A DNA stretch of 50,753 bases from Verrucomicrobiia bacterium. Its GTDB lineage: Bacteria > Verrucomicrobiota > Verrucomicrobiia > Opitutales > Cerasicoccaceae. A model generated the notes under the pieces. The model was not told the DNA's origin and ran no database searches. It was given only the letters and a program-made list of their open reading frames with translations. A program made the position numbers and the translations under genes. The stretch lies in contig JAUIAM010000027.1 of assembly GCA_030425485.1 (NCBI GenBank), positions 1 through 50,753 on the forward strand, read 5' to 3'. Below, piece after piece: positions 26,901 through 34,901 of this stretch (its first letter is position 1; every line of letters begins with the position of its first letter).

Positions 26901-28313
26901 CTTTTGGCCGACCAGGCCGCCCTCACCGCCAAACACGACAAATTGGCCGAGGAGAACGAAAGCCTTACCAGCGAGCGTGCCGCATTGCTGGCTAAGGTTG
27001 AGGCCTCGGAAGCGGCTCAGTCCCAACTCAAAACGCAGTTGGCCGATGCGGCTGCGCGTAATGCCATGCTGGTCGTGGACATGACTCTGGTGCAGTCCCA
27101 GAGCGGAGACCTGAGCGGGCAGCTCGCCGCCCTTGAGTCCGACAAGGCCGAGCTCGCTGAGCAACTCGACGATGCCCAGCAGCAGCTCATGGCGTCGAGT
27201 CTGATACAGGCCGAGCTCAGCGCCAAGACGGCCGAGCTTTCCCAGTTGCAGCAGTCCTATCAGGAGCTTTCCGACCAACTCGCTGCGGCTCAGGAGCAGA
27301 TTGCGGTTATCCCCGAGTTGCGGGCTCAGATCGCGGCCCAGAACGAGCAGATTACCGGGATGGAGACTCAGGTGGCCGACTTCCGCGTACAACTTGACGA
27401 GGCCGGGCTGGCTATCGAAGAGGTCAGCACCATGCGCACCGAGCTGGCCAGCAGCGACGAGCGCCTGGCCAAGCTCCAGGCCGATCTTGACAGCATCACG
27501 ACCGAGCGCGACGAGCTCCTGCGCGTTAAGGACGACTACGTTCTCCAGGAAGAGCGCATCATTGAGCTCCAGACCAATCTCGCCCAGGCTGAAACGATGG
27601 TCACGCAGCGCGAGGTGCAAGTGGCCCAACTGCAAAACGAGCTCGATACCGCCACGATTGTTCCTTCGGCGGCAGCCGTGGCTGGCATCGCAGACATTCC
27701 CGCCGGGCCACCCCGTATGGTAGCGGCGGGCAGTGCTCCCGCCCAGCCTGTGGCTGGTACGACATCGGGTGAGCTTGATCTTTTCACAGGTATTTCGGAG
27801 GAAACCCTCTCCAGTATGCCGCGCCAGGCCGGGGACCCAGAGCCCGCCACACGCGTGAGTGCCAGTGCCGATGCCGTCGAAATGCAGCAGCGTCCGGTGA
27901 CAAACCGTCCGGGGCAGCCGCGAACGGTTAGCCGTGTGGCCATCACCGCGCCGCAGCCTTCTAGCGCAGCCGTCACCTACGCCCAGCCACAGCCCGCACC
28001 GGCCCGTACGGCCTCGCGCATCGTCATCACGCCTCCGGGGCCGGTCGGCGAGCAGCCGGTGCGCATGTCTGCCTCGGCGATGCCCGTGGTGTCGTCTTCC
28101 AGCCGTGATGCTGCCGTTCCCTCGGCTACGCACACGCGCCCAGCCCGCGACTGGGACTACAAAAACCACCGTGTGGAGTCCGGCCAGAGCTTATCCGTCA
28201 TTTGCCGCGACTACGGAGCTTCGATCTGGGAGGTTATGCGCCTGAACCAGATTTCGGACCCGAGTAATATCCAGCCCGGACAAATCTTGCTCATCCGCGT
28301 TCCGGCTTCGTAA
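23955..28313 (+). CDS. Giant periplasmic coiled-coil protein with C-terminal LysM
   Basis: A 1452-residue exported protein. Residues 1-35 are a signal peptide ending SDASAQA. Residues about 50-215 form a beta-rich domain (YVGVWSGTIDLTDRFGTVIQ) resembling small lipocalin-like ligand-binding domains. Residues about 240-1260 are almost continuous coiled coil rich in Gln, Glu, Ala and Leu. A Pro/Ser/Ala-rich linker follows, then one LysM domain at about residues 1403-1450 (HRVESGQSLSVICRDYGASIWEV), which should bind peptidoglycan. A coil of about 1000 residues would extend well over 100 nm if straight, far more than the periplasm is deep, so it must fold back, lie along the wall or assemble into filaments (inference). 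The next gene, coaE, starts 10 bases after its stop. Confidence 0.85.
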   Translation: MGNNLRDYAHGLTTLGLAACLALSSLIASDASAQASYSVQDIIGEESEATPSQEQLSEILDLYVGVWSGTIDLTDRFGTVIQTLTVNKEYRMETIAGKQVLVGRFEFGSGDDAKFTTSETEVSRGFLINRVNQAGKNVVYKGTIEDGKIAWREYGVPRGEYNVFYETFGERNGKRIASSQSRNQVVNRDGTESTYFTAGRFRYLGPPGDTKGDWSLPEPEFQSSTPSPRQPANPSPVVAPSTDPQLNKENETLRAQVEQLQTYQNQADNLSSERAALQTQLQQTEAELTAERTRLKDLTAQVGDLMERLAAAQAEAKTLSTSGSADTEQMRTALADAEARAAALEAKVGNAQQARDQLAADLQTRQDQISQLQQHLNSRDATIEEIQSELIKARQSLQAAGQAGNRAQELESQLQAARSQISQLQSELSVQASSLTQTQTSLEELGNLNNRFESQQKDIKALTNRAVALEGQLYQSQDRISSLETELVRKEETITSLKAQVQTKETSLGLANQQLESLGASTKDQGAYEAEIHQLELALADSKQTIAQLQDASTARAGEILLLRDELLQFSDADQRMERQKERILQYQGELEALQAQLDSVRTSKEETEQALTARKEDVSALRDELELSQRELAQTSATLAAIRDDRDSSVEAKQAQVTGLETQLAESQQRVRQLQEQLIAQEESVIQQAGSAGQLEALEGQLQDREARLAAQQQELLTQQQEMRKWQDRVIELETQLAATAGRGSEVEALRAELLAEREAVLSAQQANAQLQAQLVSQEELLSANAELETQLAALEAVQREKAALAAQVAALEGDNSLSPAQQAEYESLQQQVASLQSELEASRSSLTELENKLTTERARAAKLAESETLLASSDEEVTRLRTRIDELARQAGKAEAYRVRLEELESEQIQLNERLRDARAENQTLFSGLADAGSETQDMVGRLAEIESEKAELSSRLASSVESNSRLTEELADIAAKNEMLLADQAALTAKHDKLAEENESLTSERAALLAKVEASEAAQSQLKTQLADAAARNAMLVVDMTLVQSQSGDLSGQLAALESDKAELAEQLDDAQQQLMASSLIQAELSAKTAELSQLQQSYQELSDQLAAAQEQIAVIPELRAQIAAQNEQITGMETQVADFRVQLDEAGLAIEEVSTMRTELASSDERLAKLQADLDSITTERDELLRVKDDYVLQEERIIELQTNLAQAETMVTQREVQVAQLQNELDTATIVPSAAAVAGIADIPAGPPRMVAAGSAPAQPVAGTTSGELDLFTGISEETLSSMPRQAGDPEPATRVSASADAVEMQQRPVTNRPGQPRTVSRVAITAPQPSSAAVTYAQPQPAPARTASRIVITPPGPVGEQPVRMSASAMPVVSSSSRDAAVPSATHTRPARDWDYKNHRVESGQSLSVICRDYGASIWEVMRLNQISDPSNIQPGQILLIRVPAS

Positions 28314-28323
28314 AGTTAGGACC

Positions 28324-28917
28324 GTGAGCGGACTCAGGCTAGGTTTAACCGGGAGCATCGGCTGTGGGAAATCCACGGCGGGGGCCTTCTTTGCCCAGTC
28401 TGGCTTTGCCCGGTCGGACTCCGACCTCGTGGTCAAGGAGCTCTTGCGCTGCGATGCGGAGGTGCTCGGGGCGGTTGGCGAGTACTTCGGGCCGGGCGTA
28501 TTGCTGGCCGAGGGTGGGGTGGACCGTGCAGCGCTGGCGGCCATTGTTTTTCAGGATAAGGCGCAACTGCAGTGGCTTGAGCAACTGCTTCACCCGCGGG
28601 TTGCAGCGGTCTGGCAGGGGCGTTTGGCAGCCGACCCGGAGGCTGACTGGTGCGTGGAAATACCGCTCTTGTTTGAAAAAAAACTTGAAAAACACTTCGA
28701 TTTCACTGTTTGTGTATACGCATCGGAACGCACACAACTGGCTCGTCTGGCCGGAAAAGGTGTTTCGGAGGATGAGGCCCGTGCCCGCATCCGGCGCCAG
28801 CTTCCTCTCGACCAGAAGGTCTCCCGCGCGGACTTTGTTCTGCTCAATGACGGCGACCAAGCCTTTCTCAGCCAGCAGGTGAATTACCTCATCGAACAAC
28901 TCTTACCCGCATCCTGA
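28324..28917 (+). CDS. coaE: Dephospho-CoA kinase
   Basis: A 197-residue kinase of normal length, using a GTG start. It catalyses the last step of coenzyme A synthesis, phosphorylating the 3'-hydroxyl of dephospho-CoA. The P-loop is GSIGCGKST (residues about 10-18), the substrate-binding region is SDSDLVVKEL, the conserved EIPLLFEK motif is at about residues 113-120, and the lid region is ARIRRQLPLDQK. Located between the LysM coiled-coil gene and rho; coaE-rho adjacency also occurs in other bacterial phyla. Confidence 0.95.
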   Translation: MSGLRLGLTGSIGCGKSTAGAFFAQSGFARSDSDLVVKELLRCDAEVLGAVGEYFGPGVLLAEGGVDRAALAAIVFQDKAQLQWLEQLLHPRVAAVWQGRLAADPEADWCVEIPLLFEKKLEKHFDFTVCVYASERTQLARLAGKGVSEDEARARIRRQLPLDQKVSRADFVLLNDGDQAFLSQQVNYLIEQLLPAS

Positions 28918-28985
28918 TCGCTTTCCGCTGCGACCTCGTAAGCCATTTCTCTCCGCCTGTGTTGGAGACGTGAATTTTTTTTCCA

Positions 28986-30983
28986 ATGAGCGAAACTGAA
29001 GAATTGAATCTGTCCCTTGAGCCCGAAGAAACCCCGGCTCCCAAGAAGAAAGCCGCCCGCAAGGCCGTTCGCCGTGGCTCCGCTCGTAAGAAGGCCGTGG
29101 CCAAGAAGGACGCCGAGGAGAAGGACTCCGGTTCTGACGCCGGTAAGGAGCAGTCCGCCGACAGCCCCAAGGAGAGCAAGGCCGACAAGCCCGCTCCGAA
29201 GGCGCCGAAGGAGGACATCCCCGAGGTTTTCTCCGCCGACCCGGACGATGTCGATGACTACGGTGATAAGGCTGCCCGCAAGCAGCGCGACGAGGAGAAG
29301 CCGCAGGACAACGATCAGGATGATGACAAGAAGGAGCCCCGCGGGAACAAGCGTTCCAATGAGCAGGACGATGGGAGTGACAACGCTTCCGACGGCGACA
29401 ATGACCGCTCTGGAAACTCCCAACAGGGCAACCGCCACAACAAAAAGGGTAAGTGGCAGCCCAAGAACAAGGCTTTCCAGAAGAAGGGCAACAACCCCAA
29501 TAATCAGAACAATTTCCAGAAGGGAAACAAGAAGCAGAAGTTTAACAAAAACCAGCGCAAGAAGGGCTTCTTCCAGCCCGCAGGTGGTTTTGCTGCTTCC
29601 AGTGACGAGGACTACGAGCCGCCCGTTTACGACTCCCTCGAAGAAGACGAAAACCTCAACAGCATCGAGGCCTTCGCCACCCTGCGCGAGGAAAAGACTG
29701 CTGGCGAGGGCGAAGCGATTTCCTTTAACGAGATCAACGAACTCAACCTGCCCGACCTGGAAAAACGCGCCAGAGAACTCGATGTGACCTGGGACGGTGC
29801 GCCCTCCAAGAAAAAGCTCCTGCGCGCGATCTTTGACAAGGCTACGGCTGACAACATTCCCCTCCGCGCTCGCGGCATCATCGAGTTGGCCGAGAACGGC
29901 TACGGCTTCGTGGTCTATGAGCGCGAGCAGTACCGCGTGCTGGCTGAAAGCGCCTTTATTCACAAGGCCTTTATCGAGCACCTCGGCCTCCAGCGCGGAC
30001 ACGTTGTCGACGTGCTGCTGCACGCCCCGCGCGAGAACGAGAGCTGCCCCTTCGTCATCGGGGTGGAGAAAGTCATGGGCACCGAGCCGGACTCCGTTCA
30101 GCACCTGACCCCCTTTACTGAGCTCGTCCCGTACTACCCGCTAGAACGCATCCTGCTGGAATGCCCGCCGGACGAAGCCACTTGGGACAACAAGTCCATG
30201 CGCATCGTTGACCTGCTCACGCCGATTGGCCTGGGCCAGCGCGGGCTCATCGTGGCTCCGCCGCGCACAGGTAAGACCGTCCTCTTGCAGGCGATGGCCA
30301 ACGCCATCGTCAAGAACCGCCCCGAGGCGCACCTGATTATCCTGCTCATCGACGAGCGCCCGGAAGAAGTTACCGACTTCCGCCGCCAGGTGGAAACCGC
30401 CGAGGTTATCAGCTCGACCTTTGACGAGTCGGCCGAGAGCCACGTGCATGCGGCGGAGATGGTGATTGAGAAATCACGGCGCATGGTCGAGAGCGGTCGG
30501 GACGTCATCATCCTGCTCGACTCGATCACCCGTCTGGCTCGCGCCTACAACACTCTCATGCCCAGCAGTGGTAAGATCCTCTCGGGTGGTGTCGAGGCTG
30601 GCGCACTGCAAAAGCCGAAGCGCTTCTTCGGCTCGGCCCGTAATATCGAGGACGGCGGCAGCCTGACTATTCTTGGTACGGCACTGGTCGAAACCGGCAG
30701 CAAGATGGACGAAGTGATTTTTGAAGAATTCAAGGGCACCGGTAATATGGAGCTGCACCTTGACCGCGAACTGGTCAATAAGCGCATCTACCCGGCTCTG
30801 AACTTTGAGAAGAGCGGCACGCGTAAGGAGGAGCTCCTCTACCACCCGCACGAGATGGAGAAGATCTACGGCCTGCGACGCGCCATGAAGGGCGTGCCCT
30901 CCACCGAGGCGATGGAGATGCTCATCAGCCGCATCAAGAAGACCAAGACCAATGCCGAGTTCCTCATGGCGATGGGGCGCTAG
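28986..30983 (+). CDS. rho: Transcription termination factor Rho with long disordered N-terminal extension
   Basis: A 665-residue hexameric RNA helicase, about 240 residues longer than E. coli Rho (419). Residues 1-240 are low complexity: Lys/Ala/Pro then Asp/Glu then an Asn/Gln/Lys-rich stretch at about 120-200 ([20 protein letters not shown]). Residues about 248-290 are the Rho N domain ([18 protein letters not shown]). Residues about 296-365 are the RNA-binding cold-shock-like domain ([15 protein letters not shown]). The ATPase has P-loop APPRTGKT at 424-431 and Walker [18 protein letters not shown]. All core motifs are intact. Rho extensions with Asn-rich segments are known to affect RNA binding and phase separation in other bacteria. 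An intrinsic terminator follows downstream. Confidence 0.97.
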   Translation: MSETEELNLSLEPEETPAPKKKAARKAVRRGSARKKAVAKKDAEEKDSGSDAGKEQSADSPKESKADKPAPKAPKEDIPEVFSADPDDVDDYGDKAARKQRDEEKPQDNDQDDDKKEPRGNKRSNEQDDGSDNASDGDNDRSGNSQQGNRHNKKGKWQPKNKAFQKKGNNPNNQNNFQKGNKKQKFNKNQRKKGFFQPAGGFAASSDEDYEPPVYDSLEEDENLNSIEAFATLREEKTAGEGEAISFNEINELNLPDLEKRARELDVTWDGAPSKKKLLRAIFDKATADNIPLRARGIIELAENGYGFVVYEREQYRVLAESAFIHKAFIEHLGLQRGHVVDVLLHAPRENESCPFVIGVEKVMGTEPDSVQHLTPFTELVPYYPLERILLECPPDEATWDNKSMRIVDLLTPIGLGQRGLIVAPPRTGKTVLLQAMANAIVKNRPEAHLIILLIDERPEEVTDFRRQVETAEVISSTFDESAESHVHAAEMVIEKSRRMVESGRDVIILLDSITRLARAYNTLMPSSGKILSGGVEAGALQKPKRFFGSARNIEDGGSLTILGTALVETGSKMDEVIFEEFKGTGNMELHLDRELVNKRIYPALNFEKSGTRKEELLYHPHEMEKIYGLRRAMKGVPSTEAMEMLISRIKKTKTNAEFLMAMGR

Positions 30984-31032
30984 GTTCGTCTAATACCGTC
31001 TTCCCATAACAATGATAAAGTCAGTGGGCCGG

Positions 31033-31086
31033 GTAGGGCTGCCTGCCCCAGGCAGCCGCGGACGGCTGAGGGCAGCCGTCCCTACC
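31033..31086. repeat. Tandem palindromic (REP-like) repeat
   Basis: Two hairpins lie side by side: GGCTGCCTG/CAGGCAGCC at 31037-31057 and GACGGCTG/CAGCCGTC at 31061-31080, bracketed by GTAGGG and CCCTAC. The second hairpin shares its framework with the repeat at 7662-7688. It has the look of dispersed REP-type repeats. Confidence 0.75.
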
Positions 31087-31134
31087 ATGATCGTCTAAAT
31101 CGTACACTCTCGTGTATTGATTATTTCACTACAC

Positions 31135-31167
31135 AAAAAAACAGCCCGGTCATTGCCGGGCTGTTTT
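31135..31167 (+). terminator. Intrinsic terminator downstream of rho
   Basis: ACAGCCCGG (31141-31149) pairs with CCGGGCTGT (31156-31164), loop TCATTG, followed by TTTT. A run of A precedes it, so it could also serve transcripts arriving from the hmuS side. Confidence 0.85.
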
Positions 31168-31239
31168 GGTAAATGCGATGCGCTGTCAGTCGGGCTAGGG
31201 CAGTTTAAATAAAAATGTAGCCGGAGATGTCTCTATATT

Positions 31240-31312
31240 TTAACCACGGATCACACAGATGTTCACGGATAACCCCGGAATCATCTGTGTGAATCTGCGA
31301 AATCTGCGGACA
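31240..31312. repeat. Dispersed palindromic repeat (ACGGATCACACAGATG type)
   Basis: TTAACCACGGATCACACAGATG continues into a perfect 10-bp inverted repeat, CACACAGATG (31252-31261) and CATCTGTGTG (31282-31291), and ends GCGAAATCTGCGGAC. From memory, sequences of this type are scattered through intergenic regions of Verrucomicrobia and other environmental bacteria. No coding capacity. Confidence 0.65.
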
Positions 31313-31331
31313 CAATATTTCTTAAAATGCT

Positions 31332-32399
31332 CTAGTCAACCTCGCGGAGCAGTTCGCGCCATGAGTCGAGCTCGGGGATGCCGGGCTTACGCTCACCGAA
31401 GAACTGGGCGATGTTGTTGCCGTCCTTGTCGAAGATTTCCAGCGAGTTGACTTCGCCATCTGCGGAGGGCTTGCGTACGAGCCAAGAGCTGTAGATGCCG
31501 GATTCGAGCAGGTGCAGGTTGAAGTCCGGGTCCATGACGTTGTACCAATCCTGGTACTCCATCAGTTTTTCGACCGGGCCGCTGTGGATCTGGATGCAGT
31601 GGTCATTGCCGACGAAGACCATGATCGGGACCTTGAGGTCGCGGGCCAGGTCGAGCACAACGCGGGCCGCGCCGTTGCTGACCTTGCGCGTGTAGGTGCC
31701 TTCGGCCAAGCGAAGTGCCTGCACACGGCCTACGCGGTGCTTCATAATCATGGGGAAGAAGTCGTGCGTGTCCTGCAACTTGCTCCAGGCATCGAGCAGG
31801 CTTTCCTTGTTGATCTCGGCGTCGGGTTGATCCGGCTTGGGCGCGGGAGTAGCTTCTACGCTGAGTTGCTCAGACTGGTCGTCTGACTTGTACTGTGCGC
31901 ATAAAGCTTCAAAGGGGGCCACGCCCTCGTCGCTCTTCACGTAGATCTTGTGGATCGCGGTGCCGGAGGCGTCGAAAACCTGGAGCGAGCGGCTGCGCCC
32001 GCGGGGGCCTTCTTCGTCCACGGCAAAGGCGTGCGTCCAGCCGCTGAGGAAGAGGCGCAGGTCAATGACCTTGCCGGTGATGAGGCCGATCTTCCCACCG
32101 TGCATGAGCGGGTGGATCTGCTCGTACTCACCGGTTTTCTCATGCACGCAGTGTTCGTTACGCGTCAGCACCATGACTTTGCCCAGGCCCTTCCAGCTTT
32201 GCATAAAGGCGCCCCAGTCGGAGACGTTCAGTCGCGTGACAGTCGTGCCGCATTGGGTGGCAAGCAGTTCGGCTTCGCTTACGCCGAGTGCGTCGGCGGC
32301 GTTGCGGATGCGCATCTTGGGATTTTCTTCGCGCAGTTTAGCCCAGCGTGTGGAGAGGCTCTCCGTGGAATCGGGAGCAGGAACGGATGATTGACTCAT
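31332..32399 (-). CDS. hmuS: Hemin-degrading factor, HmuS/HemS family
   Basis: A 355-residue cytoplasmic protein with the two-fold repeat of the HmuS/HemS family. The first half has VMVLTRNEHCVHEKTGEYE (candidate haem-ligand His), the second half IMVFVGNDHCIQIHSGPVE. The start resembles the family pattern SLSTRWAKLREENPKMRIRNAADALGVSEAEL. Members bind haem in the cytoplasm and deliver or break it down to release iron. It is divergent from hmuT, sharing a 69-base promoter region. A Gln/Ala/Pro-rich linker separates the halves. Confidence 0.92.
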   Translation of the reverse strand: MSQSSVPAPDSTESLSTRWAKLREENPKMRIRNAADALGVSEAELLATQCGTTVTRLNVSDWGAFMQSWKGLGKVMVLTRNEHCVHEKTGEYEQIHPLMHGGKIGLITGKVIDLRLFLSGWTHAFAVDEEGPRGRSRSLQVFDASGTAIHKIYVKSDEGVAPFEALCAQYKSDDQSEQLSVEATPAPKPDQPDAEINKESLLDAWSKLQDTHDFFPMIMKHRVGRVQALRLAEGTYTRKVSNGAARVVLDLARDLKVPIMVFVGNDHCIQIHSGPVEKLMEYQDWYNVMDPDFNLHLLESGIYSSWLVRKPSADGEVNSLEIFDKDGNNIAQFFGERKPGIPELDSWRELLREVD

Positions 32400-32468
32400 G
32401 TTTTGCTGTAAATTTGAGATTGAGTCACAAATACAATTCGTCCAGTCTTGGCCGTCAATCTGAAAAAC
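32400..32468. promoter_or_regulatory. Shared promoter region of hmuS and hmuT
   Basis: A short AT-rich interval between divergent haem genes. A Fur-type operator would be expected; the segment AAATTTGAGATTGAGTCACAAAT is AT-rich and partly symmetric but does not match a Fur box closely. Function inferred from context only. Confidence 0.35.
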
Positions 32469-33365
32469 ATGAGCACATTCACACGCCTAAGCCTTTTTTT
32501 GACTCTGATTACGCTCGGAGCGCACTGCCTGAGTGCGAACGACGCAGCCACGCACTCCGAGGAGGATTCGCGCCGAATCATCGGGATCGGGGGTGCGGCC
32601 ACCGAGATCGTCTATGCCCTGGGGGCGGGTGACGAAGTCGTCGCGGTGGACCTCTCCAGCACCTATCCGCGTGAGGTGATGAGCTTGCCCAAGGTTGGCT
32701 ACATTCGTGCGATTTCTCCCGAAGGTGTGCTTTCGATGAATCCCGGGCTTGTCGTGACAACGGAGTCGATGGGGCCTCCGGCCGCCAAGGAGGCGATGAA
32801 GCAAGTCAGCGTGCCGGTAGTCTGGTGCCCTGAGCCCGAGAGCCCGGAAGCGCTTTACGAGGGCATTGCCCTGGTGGGTGAAGCCCTCGCGCAGGAGGAG
32901 GCTGCTCAGGCGCTGGTTGCCCAGATCCAGGCCCAATTGGCTGCCGTTTCAGCGGGCACGGCCACTTGGTCGGAAAAGCCCAAGGTGCTCTTTTTCCTGC
33001 AGCCCCCGTCGATGAACCGCGCGGGCATGGCTGCCGGTAATGACACCCGTGCCGACGAGCTTATCAAGCTCTCTGGCGGGCAGAACGCCCTCGTCGGCGT
33101 GACCAAGTATCAGCCAATTACGGCTGAGAGCATCCTGGCCGCACAGCCGGATGTTATCCTGATGGGCAGTGCCGCGGGGCACGGAGCCAGCCAGGGGAAT
33201 GTGGATTATCTGGTTAACCTTCCGGCACTTCAGAGCGTACCTGCTGTCAAGAATGGCCAGGTCCTCATCGTGCCGATGGACGACCTCTCTTTTGGCCCTC
33301 GTCTGGGCCAGGCTGCCAAGTCCTGGTCTGGCACGTTCGCCAAGTCTGTGCCTCCCGCTAAGTAA
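32469..33365 (+). CDS. hmuT: Haem ABC transporter substrate-binding protein, HmuT family
   Basis: A 298-residue periplasmic protein from ATG 32469 (an in-frame TTG lies at 32448). The signal peptide is MSTFTRLSLFLTLITLGAHCLSA. The class III binding-protein fold is shown by RIIGIGGAATEIVYALGAGD, VGYIRAISPEGVLSMNPGLV, ITAESILAAQPDVILMGSA and LPALQSVPAVKNGQVL. It should pass haem from the periplasm to an HmuUV permease/ATPase. Neither partner nor a TonB receptor is in this window, so the pathway must be completed elsewhere. It is divergently paired with hmuS. Confidence 0.9.
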   Translation: MSTFTRLSLFLTLITLGAHCLSANDAATHSEEDSRRIIGIGGAATEIVYALGAGDEVVAVDLSSTYPREVMSLPKVGYIRAISPEGVLSMNPGLVVTTESMGPPAAKEAMKQVSVPVVWCPEPESPEALYEGIALVGEALAQEEAAQALVAQIQAQLAAVSAGTATWSEKPKVLFFLQPPSMNRAGMAAGNDTRADELIKLSGGQNALVGVTKYQPITAESILAAQPDVILMGSAAGHGASQGNVDYLVNLPALQSVPAVKNGQVLIVPMDDLSFGPRLGQAAKSWSGTFAKSVPPAK

Positions 33366-33503
33366 TCACCGCGAGGCAATATCGTTCGGGGGAGTTGTTT
33401 CCTCCGGACGGTCGCCTGCGGGTGGACAGTTTCATTCCTGCGGGCACTTATAGGATTGTCATGACGCGTGGGCCTTGGCTCACTGGGTGTCCTACTGTTA
33501 ATC

Positions 33504-34901
33504 ATGGACATCCCGACCTTACGCCAGGCCGTAGAGGCTTCCCCCGATAATGTTCCCCTGCTCCTTCTCTTTGCCAAGGCGCTCTGTGAGGCATTCGAGC
33601 TCGATGAGGCCCAGCAGACCTACGAGCACATCTTAACGCTGGACCCCGATAACGCGCAGGCGGTGAAGGGCGTCGTCAACGTTCTCCAGCAACTGGGCAA
33701 GTACTCCGAGGCCATCATACGGGTAGAGCACCTGAAGAGCCGCAACCCGGAACTCGCTCAAGCCTGGCTGCTGCTGGCCGAGCTCTACTGCGTTGATGAG
33801 CAACTGCCGCTGGCGCGAGAGCACTACGCGCGTGCCTGCGAGCTCGACCCCAGGCTGAGCAACGCCGAGCTCGAAAAACAGTTGGGGCATGCTGCTCCGA
33901 AGGACGAGCCCAAGGCAAAACCACAGCCCATGGACGTGGGGAGCTTCGGGGCCGGAGCCATGCGCAGCGCCGAGGAGCGAGAGGACGCGCTCGTAGAGGG
34001 GATGGATACGGACGAGTCGCTCAAGCTCGAGTTTTTAGACAAGCGGGCCAAAATCCGCTTCTCCGATGTCGGCGGCATGGAGCAACTCAAGGAAACCATC
34101 CGCATGAAGATCCTCTACCCGCTGCAAAACCGCGAGCTTTTCGCGGCATACGGCAAACAGGCCGGTGGCGGGGTCTTACTCTACGGACCTCCGGGCTGCG
34201 GCAAGACCCTTATCAGCCGCGCGACTGCGGGCGAGATCGACGCTAACTTTATTTCGGTCGGCCTGCATCAGGTGCTTAACATGTGGATCGGGGAGAGCGA
34301 GGCCAAGCTGCACGCTATCTTTGAGCTCGCACGCAAGCATGCCCCTGCGGTGCTCTTTTTTGACGAGGTGGATGCATTGGCTGCAGACCGCAAGGACCAG
34401 CGCACCTCTGCCGGGCGCACCTTGATTAACCAGTTTCTGGCTGAGCTCGACGGCAACATTGCCGACAACAAGGACGTCCTCGTCCTCGGGGCGACCAATG
34501 CTCCCTGGCATCTCGATTCGGCCTTCCTGCGCCCGGGGCGTTTCGACCAGCTCATCTTTGCCCCACCGCCGGATGAGCCCGCACGCTGCGACATCCTCGA
34601 CATCCACCTGAAGGGTAAGCCGACCGAGAAGATCGACATCACCAAGGCTGCCGGGGCCATGAAAAACTTTTCCGGGGCAGACATCATGGCCGCAGTCGAC
34701 AATGCAACGGAGGCCGCCGTGGCCGAAGCCATGAAGAAGGGCAAGCTCGTGCCGCTCTCGACCAAGTCGATTATCTCAGCGGCCAAGAAGACCAAGCCCT
34801 CGACTATGAAGTGGTTCGATAGTGCCAAGAATTACGCACTCTACGCTAACCAGAGCGGTTTCTACGACGATGTGCTCACCTACCTGGGGATGAAAAAGTG
34901 A
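33504..34901 (+). CDS. TPR-containing AAA+ ATPase
   Basis: A 465-residue protein from ATG 33504. Residues 1-125 are three to four TPR repeats (LLLAELYCVDEQLPLAREHY). A Pro/Lys linker follows. The AAA+ module of the VPS4/FtsH/Cdc48 type has Walker A LLYGPPGCGKT at about 225-235, Walker B VLFFDEVDAL at 283-291, an arginine-finger region RPGRFDQL and a C-terminal helical lid FSGADIMAAVDNATEAAV. Such meiotic-clade ATPases remodel or unfold partner proteins; the TPR part presumably recruits the target. The downstream TPR membrane gene overlaps it by 4 bases, suggesting the two act together. Confidence 0.88.
   Translation: MDIPTLRQAVEASPDNVPLLLLFAKALCEAFELDEAQQTYEHILTLDPDNAQAVKGVVNVLQQLGKYSEAIIRVEHLKSRNPELAQAWLLLAELYCVDEQLPLAREHYARACELDPRLSNAELEKQLGHAAPKDEPKAKPQPMDVGSFGAGAMRSAEEREDALVEGMDTDESLKLEFLDKRAKIRFSDVGGMEQLKETIRMKILYPLQNRELFAAYGKQAGGGVLLYGPPGCGKTLISRATAGEIDANFISVGLHQVLNMWIGESEAKLHAIFELARKHAPAVLFFDEVDALAADRKDQRTSAGRTLINQFLAELDGNIADNKDVLVLGATNAPWHLDSAFLRPGRFDQLIFAPPPDEPARCDILDIHLKGKPTEKIDITKAAGAMKNFSGADIMAAVDNATEAAVAEAMKKGKLVPLSTKSIISAAKKTKPSTMKWFDSAKNYALYANQSGFYDDVLTYLGMKK

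Larger units (their letters stand above)
30984..31331. other. Repeat-rich intergenic region after rho
   Basis: No gene is seen. In order it holds a double palindromic repeat (31033-31086), the intrinsic terminator (31135-31167) and a dispersed repeat that ends the region (31240-31312). It separates rho (+) from hmuS (-), whose 3' ends converge. Confidence 0.7.

Noticed and set aside
25000-27600. Possible tandem DNA repeats in the coiled-coil gene
   Set aside because: The periodicity is at protein level (heptads); I see no exact nucleotide repeat units.
26598-28169. Long minus-strand open frame opposite the LysM coiled-coil gene
   Set aside because: Mirror of the repetitive coiled-coil coding sequence; Leu/Gly/Arg-rich with no family.
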